Shown: positions 46,201 to 54,935, counted from the first letter of the stretch. The stretch: DNA of 64,000 bases from K23-9 sp964460665 (GCA_964460665.1 CAYWSL010000007.1:8510-72509); one strand, 5' to 3'. Notes: generated by a model from the letters alone, not told the origin. Program-made: numbers and translations.

Positions 46201-46432
46201 GATCCATATCGATCCGGACGTCCGATGCAGCCCAACGCGGGTCGTTGTTCCGTTCTGCGATCGTACAGTAGGCTTCGCGGTCTGCGTTAAGCCGATGCTG
46301 AGTCTGCGAACAACCCGTAAGCGTCTGAATTGCAATTGCAAGAAGCAAAAAGCCCCAATGGTGCTTTTGAATTGCAGGGCGAGTATGAAAACAAAGTGAA
46401 AAACGCACCGGGAAACCTTCCTTGATCACCAC
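43268..46432 (-). CDS. TolC-like outer-membrane lipoprotein with a large insertion
   Basis: A 1054-residue outer-membrane efflux protein, about twice the usual TolC/OEP length. A lipobox (TLTGC, Cys near 41) follows a signal segment. The first OEP repeat (about 130-430) includes LGVDSAVRLAYVNSPLHQNN and DRLEALYDNELIDIVQVDQF; the second (about 755-990) includes AFQIALNNRLDFMNGRAALV and LYRELGVMQLDPNGRW. Between them lies an acidic, Glu/Asp/Leu-rich coiled-coil insertion of roughly 250-300 residues, and a Pro/Glu-rich tail ends the protein. It opens the locus with three HlyD adaptors and the MacB-type pump and is their likely outer-membrane exit. Confidence 0.88.
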   Translation of the reverse strand: MVIKEGFPVRFSLCFHTRPAIQKHHWGFLLLAIAIQTLTGCSQTQHRLNADREAYCTIAERNNDPRWAASDVRIDMDPRSRYFDPTNPDCSPMPKDDPASNRYMRCVDGKKGWEHWGDNGVRSELENPQWRVRLAEYTELTDKNEVRLGVDSAVRLAYVNSPLHQNNLETLYLTSLDVTGQRFLLDTQFFGGNSLDYAHQGDVVPASIGFNPVTNQYMVNGPFRTPETNRLTNTNDIQAMRRFATAGEVLVGFANSFAFEFTGRDVSLASSLANFSFIQPLLRGAGRDVALEQLTLTERRLLANLRAYSQFRQGFFTQVLIGELGVTGPQRGGGGTTLQSFSGFGGVNGYLGLLQQVQQIRNTEDNLRLQLRTRDRLEALYDNELIDIVQVDQFRQNIEVTRANLLDQTNSLELSVDNYKTQILGLPSDLPVDLDEELVQQFQLLPTKSASLLESLLQLQERIGEVGELSDLVARVKFVEAQVEDLQDEDLDQDIVDADRALRRLQSLVEAAGRQIKDLPSGLSNWKENSDDYEDELSSSDRESLDIIASLSPAETKELEQQFAEASERLEELMDDLTEDNLDELLEKDSQWLADMLTLCKSVVLARTTAQDLSSEPAGILEEAQQFVEPVRELFEDARSDLKRLEEIAPEREQTMSEEEKERFKRDRERLEQRITDLESGETGLDVAIERLDDLSGLSYKKNRIETIRGLTAWIQSYLQLVERLSLIPAQARLEIITVQEVDLEPEAAFQIALNNRLDFMNGRAALVDSWRAIQVAADALQSDLTITGSGDIRTARNNPLDFRAGTGRLQLGIEFDAPLARLLERNGYRESLIQYQRDRRNLIQSRDALQLGLRALLRTLRQRRLQLEIQRRAVTIALRRVDQTQLSLLTPPPQGQPGQRAQINPTTAINLLSAQSSLQSSQNSFLAAWLDYYAARLRLYRELGVMQLDPNGRWIENSTDIGVASTRTPEAERMDLLPPADSEEVFPPTDSEEEVPDAPNHPIELNRSIKSTRRSRSSRPSVVVESVKANWKPDSIAKPVVQMAEKMDAIERN

Positions 46433-46585
46433 CGACAGGGCAAATTCATAGCGTAATACTGGGCTCTTGATCTAATTGGTTTCTCCACGGTTGTTATCGT
46501 TGTTCTGGTCGTACCGGCATAAGCGGTTGTGTGACCTGCCGTGCCAAGCGATACAAGCGGTAAACTTGTTCAGCGAGTTTGCGGC

Positions 46586-46669
46586 CTAGCGGAAGCATGA
46601 GTTTTCGTAATCGCGAGAATCGTTAAACTCGGCCAGCATGTCATCGGGTGTGACTTGGCGACGCACGAT
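46586..46669 (-). pseudogene. Possible gene remnant related to the gene at 46842
   Basis: On the minus strand, 28 codons read IVRRQVTPDDMLAEF and on to a stop at 46586. The first part resembles RRYITCDEMLSVL near the end of the protein encoded at 46842-47126, but a stop lies just upstream. A 21-bp tandem direct repeat (46667-46687, 46688-46708; 19 of 21 identical) abuts it. The rest of 46433-46841 shows nothing else. Confidence 0.3.
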
Positions 46670-46841
46670 TAGCGTGGATTATTCGCCGATTAGCGCGGAT
46701 TATTCGCGTAGGCTTGACCGCAGGTCGCAATGATCCGCCGGAGCGGTGCAAGTGCATTTGACGCAACGTGCGCGAGAGACACTGCGTCTGCCGATAGAAT
46801 TTGTGACCGAAGTTCCAGCACTCAGAGAGCAGCTTCGTCGC

Positions 46842-47126
46842 CTAGTTACTGCGGCCGTAGCCCAGTTGCGTTAGCACGGACAACATCTCGTCGCACGTGA
46901 TGTAGCGACGGTGGTGCTGTAATTTGTATTGATCGATCGCCAATGCCAATTCACGTCCGGCTTCGGAGAGCCCAGAATGCGAACTACCAAATTGACGTCG
47001 CTCGCTTGGCGTCCCCGAAATGGGAGCCGATCGCCGATCGACGAATTGATCGCTGGCGCCACCTGGGCCGACAACAAAGTCAGATGAAGGAGTGGCGCCG
47101 GGTGTCGTTGGTAGATTGGTGGACAT
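46842..47126 (-). CDS. Small conserved protein of unknown function
   Basis: From the ATG at 47126 the protein has 94 residues; an ATG six codons earlier is possible. The first half is Ser/Pro/Gly-rich and disordered. The C-terminal half has a helix and a short motif, ALAIDQYKLQHHRRYITCDE, then MLSVLTQLGYGRSN. I have an impression of similar short C-terminal modules in planctomycete small proteins, but I cannot name a family. It is divergent from tag. Confidence 0.55.
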   Translation of the reverse strand: MSTNLPTTPGATPSSDFVVGPGGASDQFVDRRSAPISGTPSERRQFGSSHSGLSEAGRELALAIDQYKLQHHRRYITCDEMLSVLTQLGYGRSN

Positions 47127-47352
47127 GTTGGAATCTTTCAGCAATGTCTGATCCTGTGGAACCTAACAAGCCTGTCTGTATAGAAATTCCGTACAGAGGC
47201 TCAGACAACTCTACGTTACGAATCAGCCCCTTGAAGCCAAGAATCCTGTCGATGATGGGCGAATCCGAGTGGTGACGGGCAGTCGTTTTCAGGAATGATT
47301 GATACATTCGTCATAACCCGATTGCAGTCGTCGACACGCGGTACCAACACTC

Positions 47353-47982
47353 ATGCCAAACAGCTCTTCCAACACGATCAAATCAGATGACGGCGCAACA
47401 CGTTGTTGGTGGCCCGGAACTGATCCCCTTTACTGTGAGTACCACGATCACGAGTGGGGGATGCCCGTCGACGACGACAATCGATTGTTTGAAAAAATGT
47501 GCTTGGAAGGGTTTCAATCGGGGCTGAGCTGGATCACGGTTTTGAAGAAACGTGACGCGTTCCGACGCAACTTCAAGGACTTTGATTTTCGCAAAGTCGC
47601 GAAGTTCCGCGAATCACACGTGGAAAAGATGCTGCAAGACGCTGGCATCATTCGGCATCGTGGAAAGATTGAATCGACGATCAATAACGCCAAACAAGCC
47701 ATCCGAGTGGTCGACGAATTCGGATCATTGGCCGCGTTTTTTTGGCAGTTCGAGCCGAAGCGATCTCCCGTGATTCGCAGTCGTAAACAGGTCGCCGCGA
47801 CGACAGAGGAATCAACGGCGCTGAGTAAGGAATTGAAACGACGCGGTTGGAAGTTTGTTGGACCCACGACCTGCTATGCATTGATGCAGGCGATGGGGAT
47901 GGTCAACGATCACATCCGAACCTGCGACGCATGGCAACGCGTACAGCAGGCGCGTGATGCGTTCCAGCGCCCTGAGCTCTAA
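47353..47982 (+). CDS. tag: DNA-3-methyladenine glycosylase I
   Basis: A 209-residue base-excision repair enzyme that removes 3-methyladenine. It aligns along its whole length with E. coli Tag: DPLYCEYHDHEWGMPVDDD, CLEGFQSGLSWITVLKKR, QDAGIIRHRGKIESTINNA, then KRRGWKFVGPTTCYALMQA. The four zinc ligands are present: C18, H31 and the His and Cys in VNDHIRTCDAW. The Glu in the CLEG motif is the catalytic-pocket residue. It appears monocistronic. Confidence 0.97.
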   Translation: MPNSSSNTIKSDDGATRCWWPGTDPLYCEYHDHEWGMPVDDDNRLFEKMCLEGFQSGLSWITVLKKRDAFRRNFKDFDFRKVAKFRESHVEKMLQDAGIIRHRGKIESTINNAKQAIRVVDEFGSLAAFFWQFEPKRSPVIRSRKQVAATTEESTALSKELKRRGWKFVGPTTCYALMQAMGMVNDHIRTCDAWQRVQQARDAFQRPEL

Positions 47983-48040
47983 TACGACTAAGTCCAGATT
48001 GTATTTGGCAGCCAGTTGGGCTGTTTGCTGAAGTCGCTGG

Positions 48041-49696
48041 CTACTTGGCTACTTCAACCGGCTTGCCTTTGGGCTGCTTATTCTTCCAGCCAGGCTTCTT
48101 TCGTGGTGGTGGGATATCGGTGTACGGAGAAGTTTCAAAGATCACGTTATCAGAAACTCGCGGGTCTCCAGTCTGCTTCAGTTCAGTCATCAATCGTTCG
48201 TGCATTTGTTTGCGAACCGTTGCCATCGTTGGATCTTCTGCCAAGTTGTGGATGCAGTGTACGTCGGTGTGCATGTCGTACAGTTCGTACATGGGCGGAC
48301 GTCCCACCGCGTACTCGAATGATTTGGGATCGTCGTCGCGTCGTGTCACGATCCACGCCTTGGTCGGGCTGGCGTCCAAGTCTCCAAAGGCAGCAAACGT
48401 GTTTTCGCGAAGCTGTTCGTAGCTTGGGATCGGTCCATCAGGCCCACCATATCCGGGGCCAATTCCCATCGGCCATCGTTCGGGCTCAAAGTTAATGATG
48501 TATAGATACTTGTCCGTGCGAACCGCTCTTTGTGGGTATGGTTTGTTGCCCGTGCGTGCTTTCGCCACGTGTCGTTCGCGACCGGTAAAGACCGCATCGC
48601 GGGCTGGGTCGACTTGACCATCCGCTTCGCTCTTCAAAACGCTGACCAATGACCGTGCCGTCATCGTCTTGGGCGGTTGTACTCCGGCGGCTTCAAGGAA
48701 GGTTGGCGCCAAGTCCGGTAGGCTAACGAAATCGTCGACCACACGCCCTGCCTTTTTAACGCCGCCGGGCCAGCGAATCGCCAGCGGAACCTTTGTGCCG
48801 AAGTCGTACAGGTTGCATTTCCCGCGTGTTACGCCAGGCACGCCGTGATCGCCGCTGACGACAAGAATCGTATTGTCGTAAACGCCGGCCCGCTTCAGTT
48901 CTTCGATCAGAATGCCCAAGCCAGCGTCGAACGCCGCTGCTTCTCCCAGGTAGTCAGCGAAGTCTTCGCGTACGACCGGCACGTCGGGTAAGAATGCAGG
49001 CAACTTGCCCTTCAACATATCAGGGTCGATGCCCCACAGTTTTTTGCCACTACCGGCAATCCATTTACGGTGCACGTTGGTGGGGCCGAACCAATATAGA
49101 AACGGCTGGTCCCCATCAACCACTGAATCGTTGTCGGCATCCAAGAACGAACGGAAATTGTTGCGGACTTCGTTCATCAAGTCCTGCTTGCCCTTTTCGA
49201 TATCGTCTTTTTTAGAAACGTACTGCGAGAATCCATTGAACTTCGTTCCCGCTTTGTTGACAGCGGTACGAGCACCGCCGTGGGGTGCGTTGGCTGGTGT
49301 GCCCGGCGACCAAACTTTGTAGGTGTGGCCGATCCGGTAACCATTTTCCTCTAGCAACAGCGGGTAAGTTGGAATCGTATCGTCCCAAATGGCGCCTTGC
49401 AGTATCGAAGCGCGGCGACATCGCCAGAAGTGCTGACCTGAAAGCAATGAACTGCGGCAAGGCGTGCAAGATGGCGCGCTGACGAATGCTCGCGTGAACA
49501 GAACACCTTCTTCGGCGACCTTGTCGAAATTCGGTGTTTTCGCTGCGTCACTGATTCCACCGGGTTTTAGCTTGGCGTAGGCGCTTGCGTACTGTCCCCA
49601 GTCGTCTGCAAAGGCCATGACGATGTTGGGGCGATCGGCGAAAGAGACCGAAATGGTGACCAAGGTCGCCAGGGAAGCAAAAACAATCCGAAGCAT
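48041..49696 (-). CDS. Secreted sulfatase
   Basis: A 551-residue type I sulfatase with a signal peptide (about 1-20), the metal-binding Asp pair D31-D32 (VMAFADDWGQYAS) and the formylglycine signature C77-T-P-C-R81, followed by SSLLSGQHF. The second metal site is seen in VVSGDHGVPGVTRGKCNLYD. The signature carries a second Cys at position +3, where Ser or Ala is more usual. Length is typical. The substrate is unknown; the upstream gene is divergent, so it is probably transcribed alone. Confidence 0.95.
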   Translation of the reverse strand: MLRIVFASLATLVTISVSFADRPNIVMAFADDWGQYASAYAKLKPGGISDAAKTPNFDKVAEEGVLFTRAFVSAPSCTPCRSSLLSGQHFWRCRRASILQGAIWDDTIPTYPLLLEENGYRIGHTYKVWSPGTPANAPHGGARTAVNKAGTKFNGFSQYVSKKDDIEKGKQDLMNEVRNNFRSFLDADNDSVVDGDQPFLYWFGPTNVHRKWIAGSGKKLWGIDPDMLKGKLPAFLPDVPVVREDFADYLGEAAAFDAGLGILIEELKRAGVYDNTILVVSGDHGVPGVTRGKCNLYDFGTKVPLAIRWPGGVKKAGRVVDDFVSLPDLAPTFLEAAGVQPPKTMTARSLVSVLKSEADGQVDPARDAVFTGRERHVAKARTGNKPYPQRAVRTDKYLYIINFEPERWPMGIGPGYGGPDGPIPSYEQLRENTFAAFGDLDASPTKAWIVTRRDDDPKSFEYAVGRPPMYELYDMHTDVHCIHNLAEDPTMATVRKQMHERLMTELKQTGDPRVSDNVIFETSPYTDIPPPRKKPGWKNKQPKGKPVEVAK

Positions 49697-49804
49697 CAGG
49701 TCTTACCCGTGTACGTGGAGTGATTGAATGGGGATGATTCGCTATCTTAACGATCTACCAGACGAGTGAAAAACATATCGCCTTGATTTATTGCGAAAGC
49801 CTAC

Positions 49805-50494
49805 ATGACTGACGAAAGTAACCCAACAGACGACAGCGACGACAAGCCGAAGGCTGTGCCAATTTCGGAAAACGCACGTCGTGTGCTGGGCGTCCTGGTC
49901 GAAAAGGCTAAGACCACGCCGGACAACTATCCGCTTACCTTGGCATCGTTGATCAGCGGCTGCAACCAAAAATCGAATCGAGATCCGAAAATGGATTTGG
50001 ACGACGACGACGCGCTGTTGGCGCTGGATGAACTGCGAGGCTTGGGGGCGAGCCGCGAAGTTCAAGGTAGCGGCCGAGCGACCAAGTACCGACATAACGC
50101 GTACGAGTGGTTGGACGTGGAAAGTCCTGGCGCGGCCGTGATGACGGAGTTGTTGTTGCGTGGGCCACAAACACTCGGCGAAATTCGCACGCGAGCATCG
50201 CGGATGTACGCTTTGAAAGACTTGGGTGCGGCGCGCGAAGTGATTGACATGCTGACGGCGAAAGGGTTGGTCGAAGCGGTGACGCCGAAAGGACGCGGGC
50301 AAGTGTTTGCGCACAACTTGTATCCACCCAACGAAAAGCAATACTTGGCCGCCAAGGTCGCCAAGAACACCACGGTCAGCACAGCGGCGCCGAAAGAAAA
50401 TCAAACCAAAGTCGACCAGCTAATCGCCCGTTTGGAATCGGTAAGTGAGCGTATCGATCAGTTAGAAAATCGAATCAAAGAACTGGAAAGCTAG
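49805..50494 (+). CDS. YceH-like DUF480 protein
   Basis: A 229-residue protein with two winged-helix DUF480 repeats: ENARRVLGVLVEKAKTTPDN with LTLASLISGCNQKSNRDP, then MTELLLRGPQTLGEIRTRAS. A coiled C-terminal tail (SVSERIDQLENRIKELES) ends it. The family includes E. coli YceH, of unknown function. It is alone between a divergent sulfatase and the convergent kinase/UDPGP gene. Confidence 0.93.
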   Translation: MTDESNPTDDSDDKPKAVPISENARRVLGVLVEKAKTTPDNYPLTLASLISGCNQKSNRDPKMDLDDDDALLALDELRGLGASREVQGSGRATKYRHNAYEWLDVESPGAAVMTELLLRGPQTLGEIRTRASRMYALKDLGAAREVIDMLTAKGLVEAVTPKGRGQVFAHNLYPPNEKQYLAAKVAKNTTVSTAAPKENQTKVDQLIARLESVSERIDQLENRIKELES

Positions 50495-50563
50495 CGGTTC
50501 GCCGTAGCGGAGCGCTTGGCCACAATAAAACAACAAGCCCGCTACGCTAAAATTCGTACCTTT

Positions 50564-53500
50564 TTACGACCAGTCACACAGCGTGTCGATGTAGGCTGCG
50601 GAGCCGTCGCGTTTCCATGGATCCAGTTGTGCTTGGGCCTTTAGTTGCTGGCCGCGTTGCATCTGGGTCACGAAGAAGTTGCAATTCACTTCCGGTAACG
50701 CTGTCATGTCGCCCCACAGTTTTTCAAACTGTGCGACCGGGAACACGTCTTCTTGGGCGTGCCCCCAACGTTTTTTGACGTCTTTCAGAGTGATGTACGT
50801 TGGCATTCGATTTGCCATCTGGCGTACGCACTTGTCGACCTTTTGAGTGTCGCCCAAGTCTTCACGCGTTAAACCGAAGGCATCCAGAAGTCCATCGATC
50901 TGAATCCAAGTCGTCATGGAGTTGTAATACGTCAGACCAAACTCAGCTTCCTCGTCTGGCATCGCCAAGCCTTCGACCAAGCGTGGCCGTCCGTTAACCG
51001 ACGCCAATCCGCCACCGCGGTCATCCAGTTGCCGTCCGATCACTTCAAACGACAGCGTCGATCCGCCGTCGATGTGTCGGCCAAACAAACCAGGGTCAAC
51101 GTTCGCTCCAAGCGTGTCGATGTTGTGCAGCATCAGGTAGTCCAGCGAACTCTGCTCGCTCAGCATCTGCTTCAGCACTCCGTTGCGCAGCATGTTGGGG
51201 ATCTCGTACCAGTGGCCAACCGGATGCATGCACTGGCTTGCGACGTTGTCGACGTAGTCGTTGCCTTCGCCGGCACCGCGTGCCCAACCGATCAACGCTC
51301 CGCGTAGGCTCTCGCGGACCTTTTGTTGTTGTTCGTCCAGCACTTGCTGAGCAGTTTCTTCCCATAGAAAACGCAGGTCGCGAACCATCGGGATCATACG
51401 CAGGCCGACGCTGCGACCGGTCGATACGTGCAGCTTTCCGTCAAATCCGTAGTTGTTGTGCAGATTCAACTGCTCGCGAATCGGGCCGTCGGTCAAGTAG
51501 CTTGTCGTGAAAACATGCGGGATCGATCCGCCGTGCCTTTTTGTGATCGCTCGGTTCTTTGCCAAGTGAACTTCCATGAAGCTACGGTGGCGACCGGCAA
51601 ATTTGTTGAACGGGTGCAGGGCCTTGCAGACACCAGCGCCTTGCGTCCAGCGACTTCCGACGCCGGCAGCCAAGGTCACGACCGCGATCTTTCCGTCTTG
51701 GATGGCTTGTTTGCCAAGATCAACGTACTTGGCATCGATCCCGTCGCGGACGTCGATCACGTCCGACGGTTTGACGTCGCGGATCGTGGTGTTGGCCGAC
51801 AAGCGGTTTTGTGACAAGCCAATACGGCCGTTGCGCAGGTCAGCGCGAACTTGTTCGTGTTGTTCGCGATCGAAACCACTGCTTTGCAAGGTCTGTTGAA
51901 GTGATTTGGCTTGCGAGTCTTCATTGCCAGCGCTGGGCAAAACGCTGTCTAGCAGCAAAGCGGCTGTCGCCTTGCCTTCTTCCATGTCGCGGCAGCGCTC
52001 GCCGATGCGTTGAAGTTCGTTGCGTGTCGTGGCCGAAAGGTCGCGGATCTGCGTTCGCAATAAGTCCGGAAGGACCAATGCATAGTACTTGTCTGGCATC
52101 GACGCTGAATCGCCTGTCAGCAATTCCGCGCTGGTTCCATTGTCGTTGATTTTGAAATCGTAGACGACCGGATCCATGGCAAACGGCAACGATGTCTGCA
52201 TTTCTCGTTTGACTTGCACCATCGTTTTCCCCAGCCACTCTTGGGCTTCGGATTTGATGGCGGGGTCGAAGATGAATCCCATTCCGCCGCCGGCCATTCC
52301 GCCTAGCATCCAGAAACCCCAGAATTTGTCTGCGTACTGGTCGCGGCATTTTTCGATCAGCACATCGGTGAACCGATTGGTGGCCCAGGGAATGATCGTC
52401 TGCAGGGGTCCTTCGAAGTTCCGAGTGGTGACTTCGCCGATCCGTTTGACGTCGCCATCCTTAATCGCAGCAACCACGTCATCCAGAATCTGCATCGCCT
52501 CGGCGCGGCCTTCCCATTCACGTTGGCTGCGCAGTAAGTAGTGTTCGGTGACCATTTCCAAAATCGGTCCGACGTTTTGCGCCATCCCGCCGTGGACTAG
52601 GACCAAACTGTCTTGGATCTTTTGCCGAGTTTCGTTTGACGCTTGTTCTTCGCCAAAGACGTGGTGGACGGGCATTAGTCGACCGCGGCTGATCCCGAAT
52701 TCCGGATCGCCTTCTTCGGCAGTGGTTCCGCAGATCAGCTTGATGCCGGGCCAGACGCCGCCGCTGTCTTGCCAACCGCCGCCACTGCCGCCCAGCCATT
52801 CGCCCAGGATCGCACGAGCGGCTACCAAACGTCGGTCGTTTTCGGTTAGCGGACCTGTCAACGCTTCGACTTGTCCAGTTGCACGCATCAGAATCGAAAT
52901 CAACGATCCCAATAGATTGGTCGATACCGCCAGACGCGAGCCTTTGGGAATGTCGTTGATTTTGCTGACCAATTCCAAGCCCTTGCCGGGACCCACCAGT
53001 CGTTCCAGCAATTCACCGATGGACTGCCGGCAGCCTTCTAACCCTGGCGGGACGACACCGGCGGCGATCACGGCGGCTTTTAGTAGACCCAAGTAATCGC
53101 GGGCGAAGTCGAACATGTCGGCGATGGATTCGATTTCTGTGGTCGCGCCCAAATCAACACTGCCAAGTCGAAGCACAGGTTCGTCGATCACGCGAAGGTA
53201 CGTTTCGATCGGCGGCCGAGTCTCGGTGTCGCGTCCGCGCACACCCAGGTCCACCGACACATTCAAGACACGTGCGCCTTCGGGAAAGTCCATACCCAGA
53301 AAGAAGATGTCGCTCCATGCGCTATGCGAAAAGTCCATTCGCACGGCGGTGGTTTCGCGCAACATCGGCATCGTGCCCGCCTCCAAGTCGGGCGTCAGTA
53401 GTTCCTTGCGAATCCGCAGTGGGTGGTCATCCGGATGTCCGAGTCGAAACATCCATTGGTTTCCACGGACCGTGCGAACGCTACGGCGAACTTGGTCAGC

Positions 53501-53884
53501 CAGGGTTTGGAACCCCAGTTCGTGATAGGCGTGCGCCAGCGCACTGGCCAACCCGAAAGTCGGTCCAGATGTGTTTTGTGCGGTGCGGAATCTGTCGATC
53601 GCTTCGATGAATCGCCGCGAGAGCAAATGTTCGTAGCCGTCAAACGGAATCAAGCCGGTGTTGCCTGGCTTTAGTCGCGAAGGCAAGTGGTACCGATAAA
53701 TGGCGGCCAAGAAGAACAACGCGCGCACGCGAAAGTACAAGTTGCTTTCGTTACGACGGAATTCGTCGATCGCTTCGATGTGTAGGAGAAGTTCTTCAAG
53801 CGACGCATCGCGACACACGGACTCGAGCGATTGATCACGAATCTGATCTTCGTCCGATGTGATGATTTCAATCAGACGATTCAT
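50564..53884 (-). CDS. Fused GHMP-kinase-like and UDPGP-type nucleotidyltransferase protein
   Basis: A 1106-residue protein. An N-terminal helical region (about 1-140) leads into a GHMP-kinase-like section (about 170-580): AVRMDFSHSAWSD (cf. the RIDLAGGWSDTPP box), then a modified ATP loop IPKGSRLAVSTNLL, then GGSGGGWQDSGGVWPGIKLI, close to the L-fucokinase motif. The C-terminal half (about 750-1106) is a UDPGP-family nucleotidyltransferase with LAAGVGSRWTQGAGVCKALH and MLHNIDTLGANVDP. Plants and some bacteria fuse fucokinase to a pyrophosphorylase, but with the pyrophosphorylase first; here the order is reversed. Likely role: phosphorylation and activation of a sugar for glycan synthesis. 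The substrate is unknown. It overlaps the following GalU-like start by 4 bp. Confidence 0.8.
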   Translation of the reverse strand: MNRLIEIITSDEDQIRDQSLESVCRDASLEELLLHIEAIDEFRRNESNLYFRVRALFFLAAIYRYHLPSRLKPGNTGLIPFDGYEHLLSRRFIEAIDRFRTAQNTSGPTFGLASALAHAYHELGFQTLADQVRRSVRTVRGNQWMFRLGHPDDHPLRIRKELLTPDLEAGTMPMLRETTAVRMDFSHSAWSDIFFLGMDFPEGARVLNVSVDLGVRGRDTETRPPIETYLRVIDEPVLRLGSVDLGATTEIESIADMFDFARDYLGLLKAAVIAAGVVPPGLEGCRQSIGELLERLVGPGKGLELVSKINDIPKGSRLAVSTNLLGSLISILMRATGQVEALTGPLTENDRRLVAARAILGEWLGGSGGGWQDSGGVWPGIKLICGTTAEEGDPEFGISRGRLMPVHHVFGEEQASNETRQKIQDSLVLVHGGMAQNVGPILEMVTEHYLLRSQREWEGRAEAMQILDDVVAAIKDGDVKRIGEVTTRNFEGPLQTIIPWATNRFTDVLIEKCRDQYADKFWGFWMLGGMAGGGMGFIFDPAIKSEAQEWLGKTMVQVKREMQTSLPFAMDPVVYDFKINDNGTSAELLTGDSASMPDKYYALVLPDLLRTQIRDLSATTRNELQRIGERCRDMEEGKATAALLLDSVLPSAGNEDSQAKSLQQTLQSSGFDREQHEQVRADLRNGRIGLSQNRLSANTTIRDVKPSDVIDVRDGIDAKYVDLGKQAIQDGKIAVVTLAAGVGSRWTQGAGVCKALHPFNKFAGRHRSFMEVHLAKNRAITKRHGGSIPHVFTTSYLTDGPIREQLNLHNNYGFDGKLHVSTGRSVGLRMIPMVRDLRFLWEETAQQVLDEQQQKVRESLRGALIGWARGAGEGNDYVDNVASQCMHPVGHWYEIPNMLRNGVLKQMLSEQSSLDYLMLHNIDTLGANVDPGLFGRHIDGGSTLSFEVIGRQLDDRGGGLASVNGRPRLVEGLAMPDEEAEFGLTYYNSMTTWIQIDGLLDAFGLTREDLGDTQKVDKCVRQMANRMPTYITLKDVKKRWGHAQEDVFPVAQFEKLWGDMTALPEVNCNFFVTQMQRGQQLKAQAQLDPWKRDGSAAYIDTLCDWS

Positions 53885-54735
53885 TGATCTTTTGCAACCT
53901 CGCCGCGAGTGGCCAGCAAGTCGACCATTTCGGTCAGAATCAAATCGCGGTGGCGACCGGATAGCCCGATGGCAAGCTGAGCGATCAGCAGACCGTATTG
54001 CACACCTAGGTTGTATCGCGTTCCCTGAACTTCGTACGCCATGTATTTTTGACGCGAACGTAGCAAAGACAAAGCGTCCGAAAGCGTGGGTTTGGTTTCG
54101 GGGTTTCCAAGCAATTGTTCGATCGAGGACATGATTTCGCTGGTCAGAACGTGCATGCCAAAGAAACCTAGGTAGTACCCGGCTCGCATTCCTGGCGTGA
54201 CCAATTCTTGTTCGGCTAGCGTAGGTGTGGGTTTTTCGATCACACGTTCGACTTCGTACAAGCGGTCGTAGCGAGGCACGTGGGTGCCGTTGACGATGCC
54301 AAAGTACGGAAGCTTGTTTTCACGCGTCGCTTGGACAGCCGATACAGAGCATTCGAATTCGTTGGCAACGCTGATCAACTGCTTCGCACACGGGATGTCC
54401 GTTTTGCTGAGATAAAGGTGATCGCCGACTAGGTGCAGAAAGGCGTCGTTGCCAACAAAGTCTTTGGCCCGCTGGATCGCGTCGGCGTAGCCAAACGGTT
54501 CGGGTTGTTCGACGAAATGCAGACTACCCAAGTGGCTGCCGGCGGCCTGTTCGTAGGCGTGTTGATCACCGGGTTGAATGATGACGCAAATTTCTTCCAC
54601 GCCAGCGGAAATCGTCTCGTCAACGATTAGCTGAAGGGCAGTTTTGTCTTCGCCCTGTTGGCAAACCAGTTGTTGAAGGGGAAGCCGGTTTTGCTTTGGA
54701 GCGGCTGCCGTGATAACGGCCTTACGGACCTGCAT
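53881..54735 (-). CDS. GalU-like nucleotidyltransferase with altered signature
   Basis: A 284-residue GT-A-fold protein. Family features are EEICVIIQPGDQ, FVEQPEPFGYADAIQRAKDF, LHLVGDHLYLS (metal-binding GDH) and the later GYYLGFFGMHVLT. The usual N-terminal AAGxGTRxLP loop is replaced by TAAAPKQNRLPLQQLV, which lacks the Gly-X-Gly-Thr-Arg. Metal and sugar sites remain, so it may be active with altered kinetics, or regulatory. It is translationally coupled to the kinase/UDPGP gene, which carries an intact loop, suggesting a paired function. Confidence 0.82.
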   Translation of the reverse strand: MQVRKAVITAAAPKQNRLPLQQLVCQQGEDKTALQLIVDETISAGVEEICVIIQPGDQHAYEQAAGSHLGSLHFVEQPEPFGYADAIQRAKDFVGNDAFLHLVGDHLYLSKTDIPCAKQLISVANEFECSVSAVQATRENKLPYFGIVNGTHVPRYDRLYEVERVIEKPTPTLAEQELVTPGMRAGYYLGFFGMHVLTSEIMSSIEQLLGNPETKPTLSDALSLLRSRQKYMAYEVQGTRYNLGVQYGLLIAQLAIGLSGRHRDLILTEMVDLLATRGEVAKDQ

Positions 54736-54935
54736 GACGGTCGTGACTCAAATCTGAAGGAGGGTAACTGAAAAGGGACAGCATAGTTGGCAATGGAAAC
54801 ATGGTTGTTTCCCAGCGAGTCAGTACTCGCATTTCTGCCTCCACCACGCCGCGTGAATTGGATTATCCCAAACATTCGGCAAAACCCGAACACTGATTCT
54901 GCCCGTGTCTTTTGTGCGGCGCAGGAGAGGACGAC

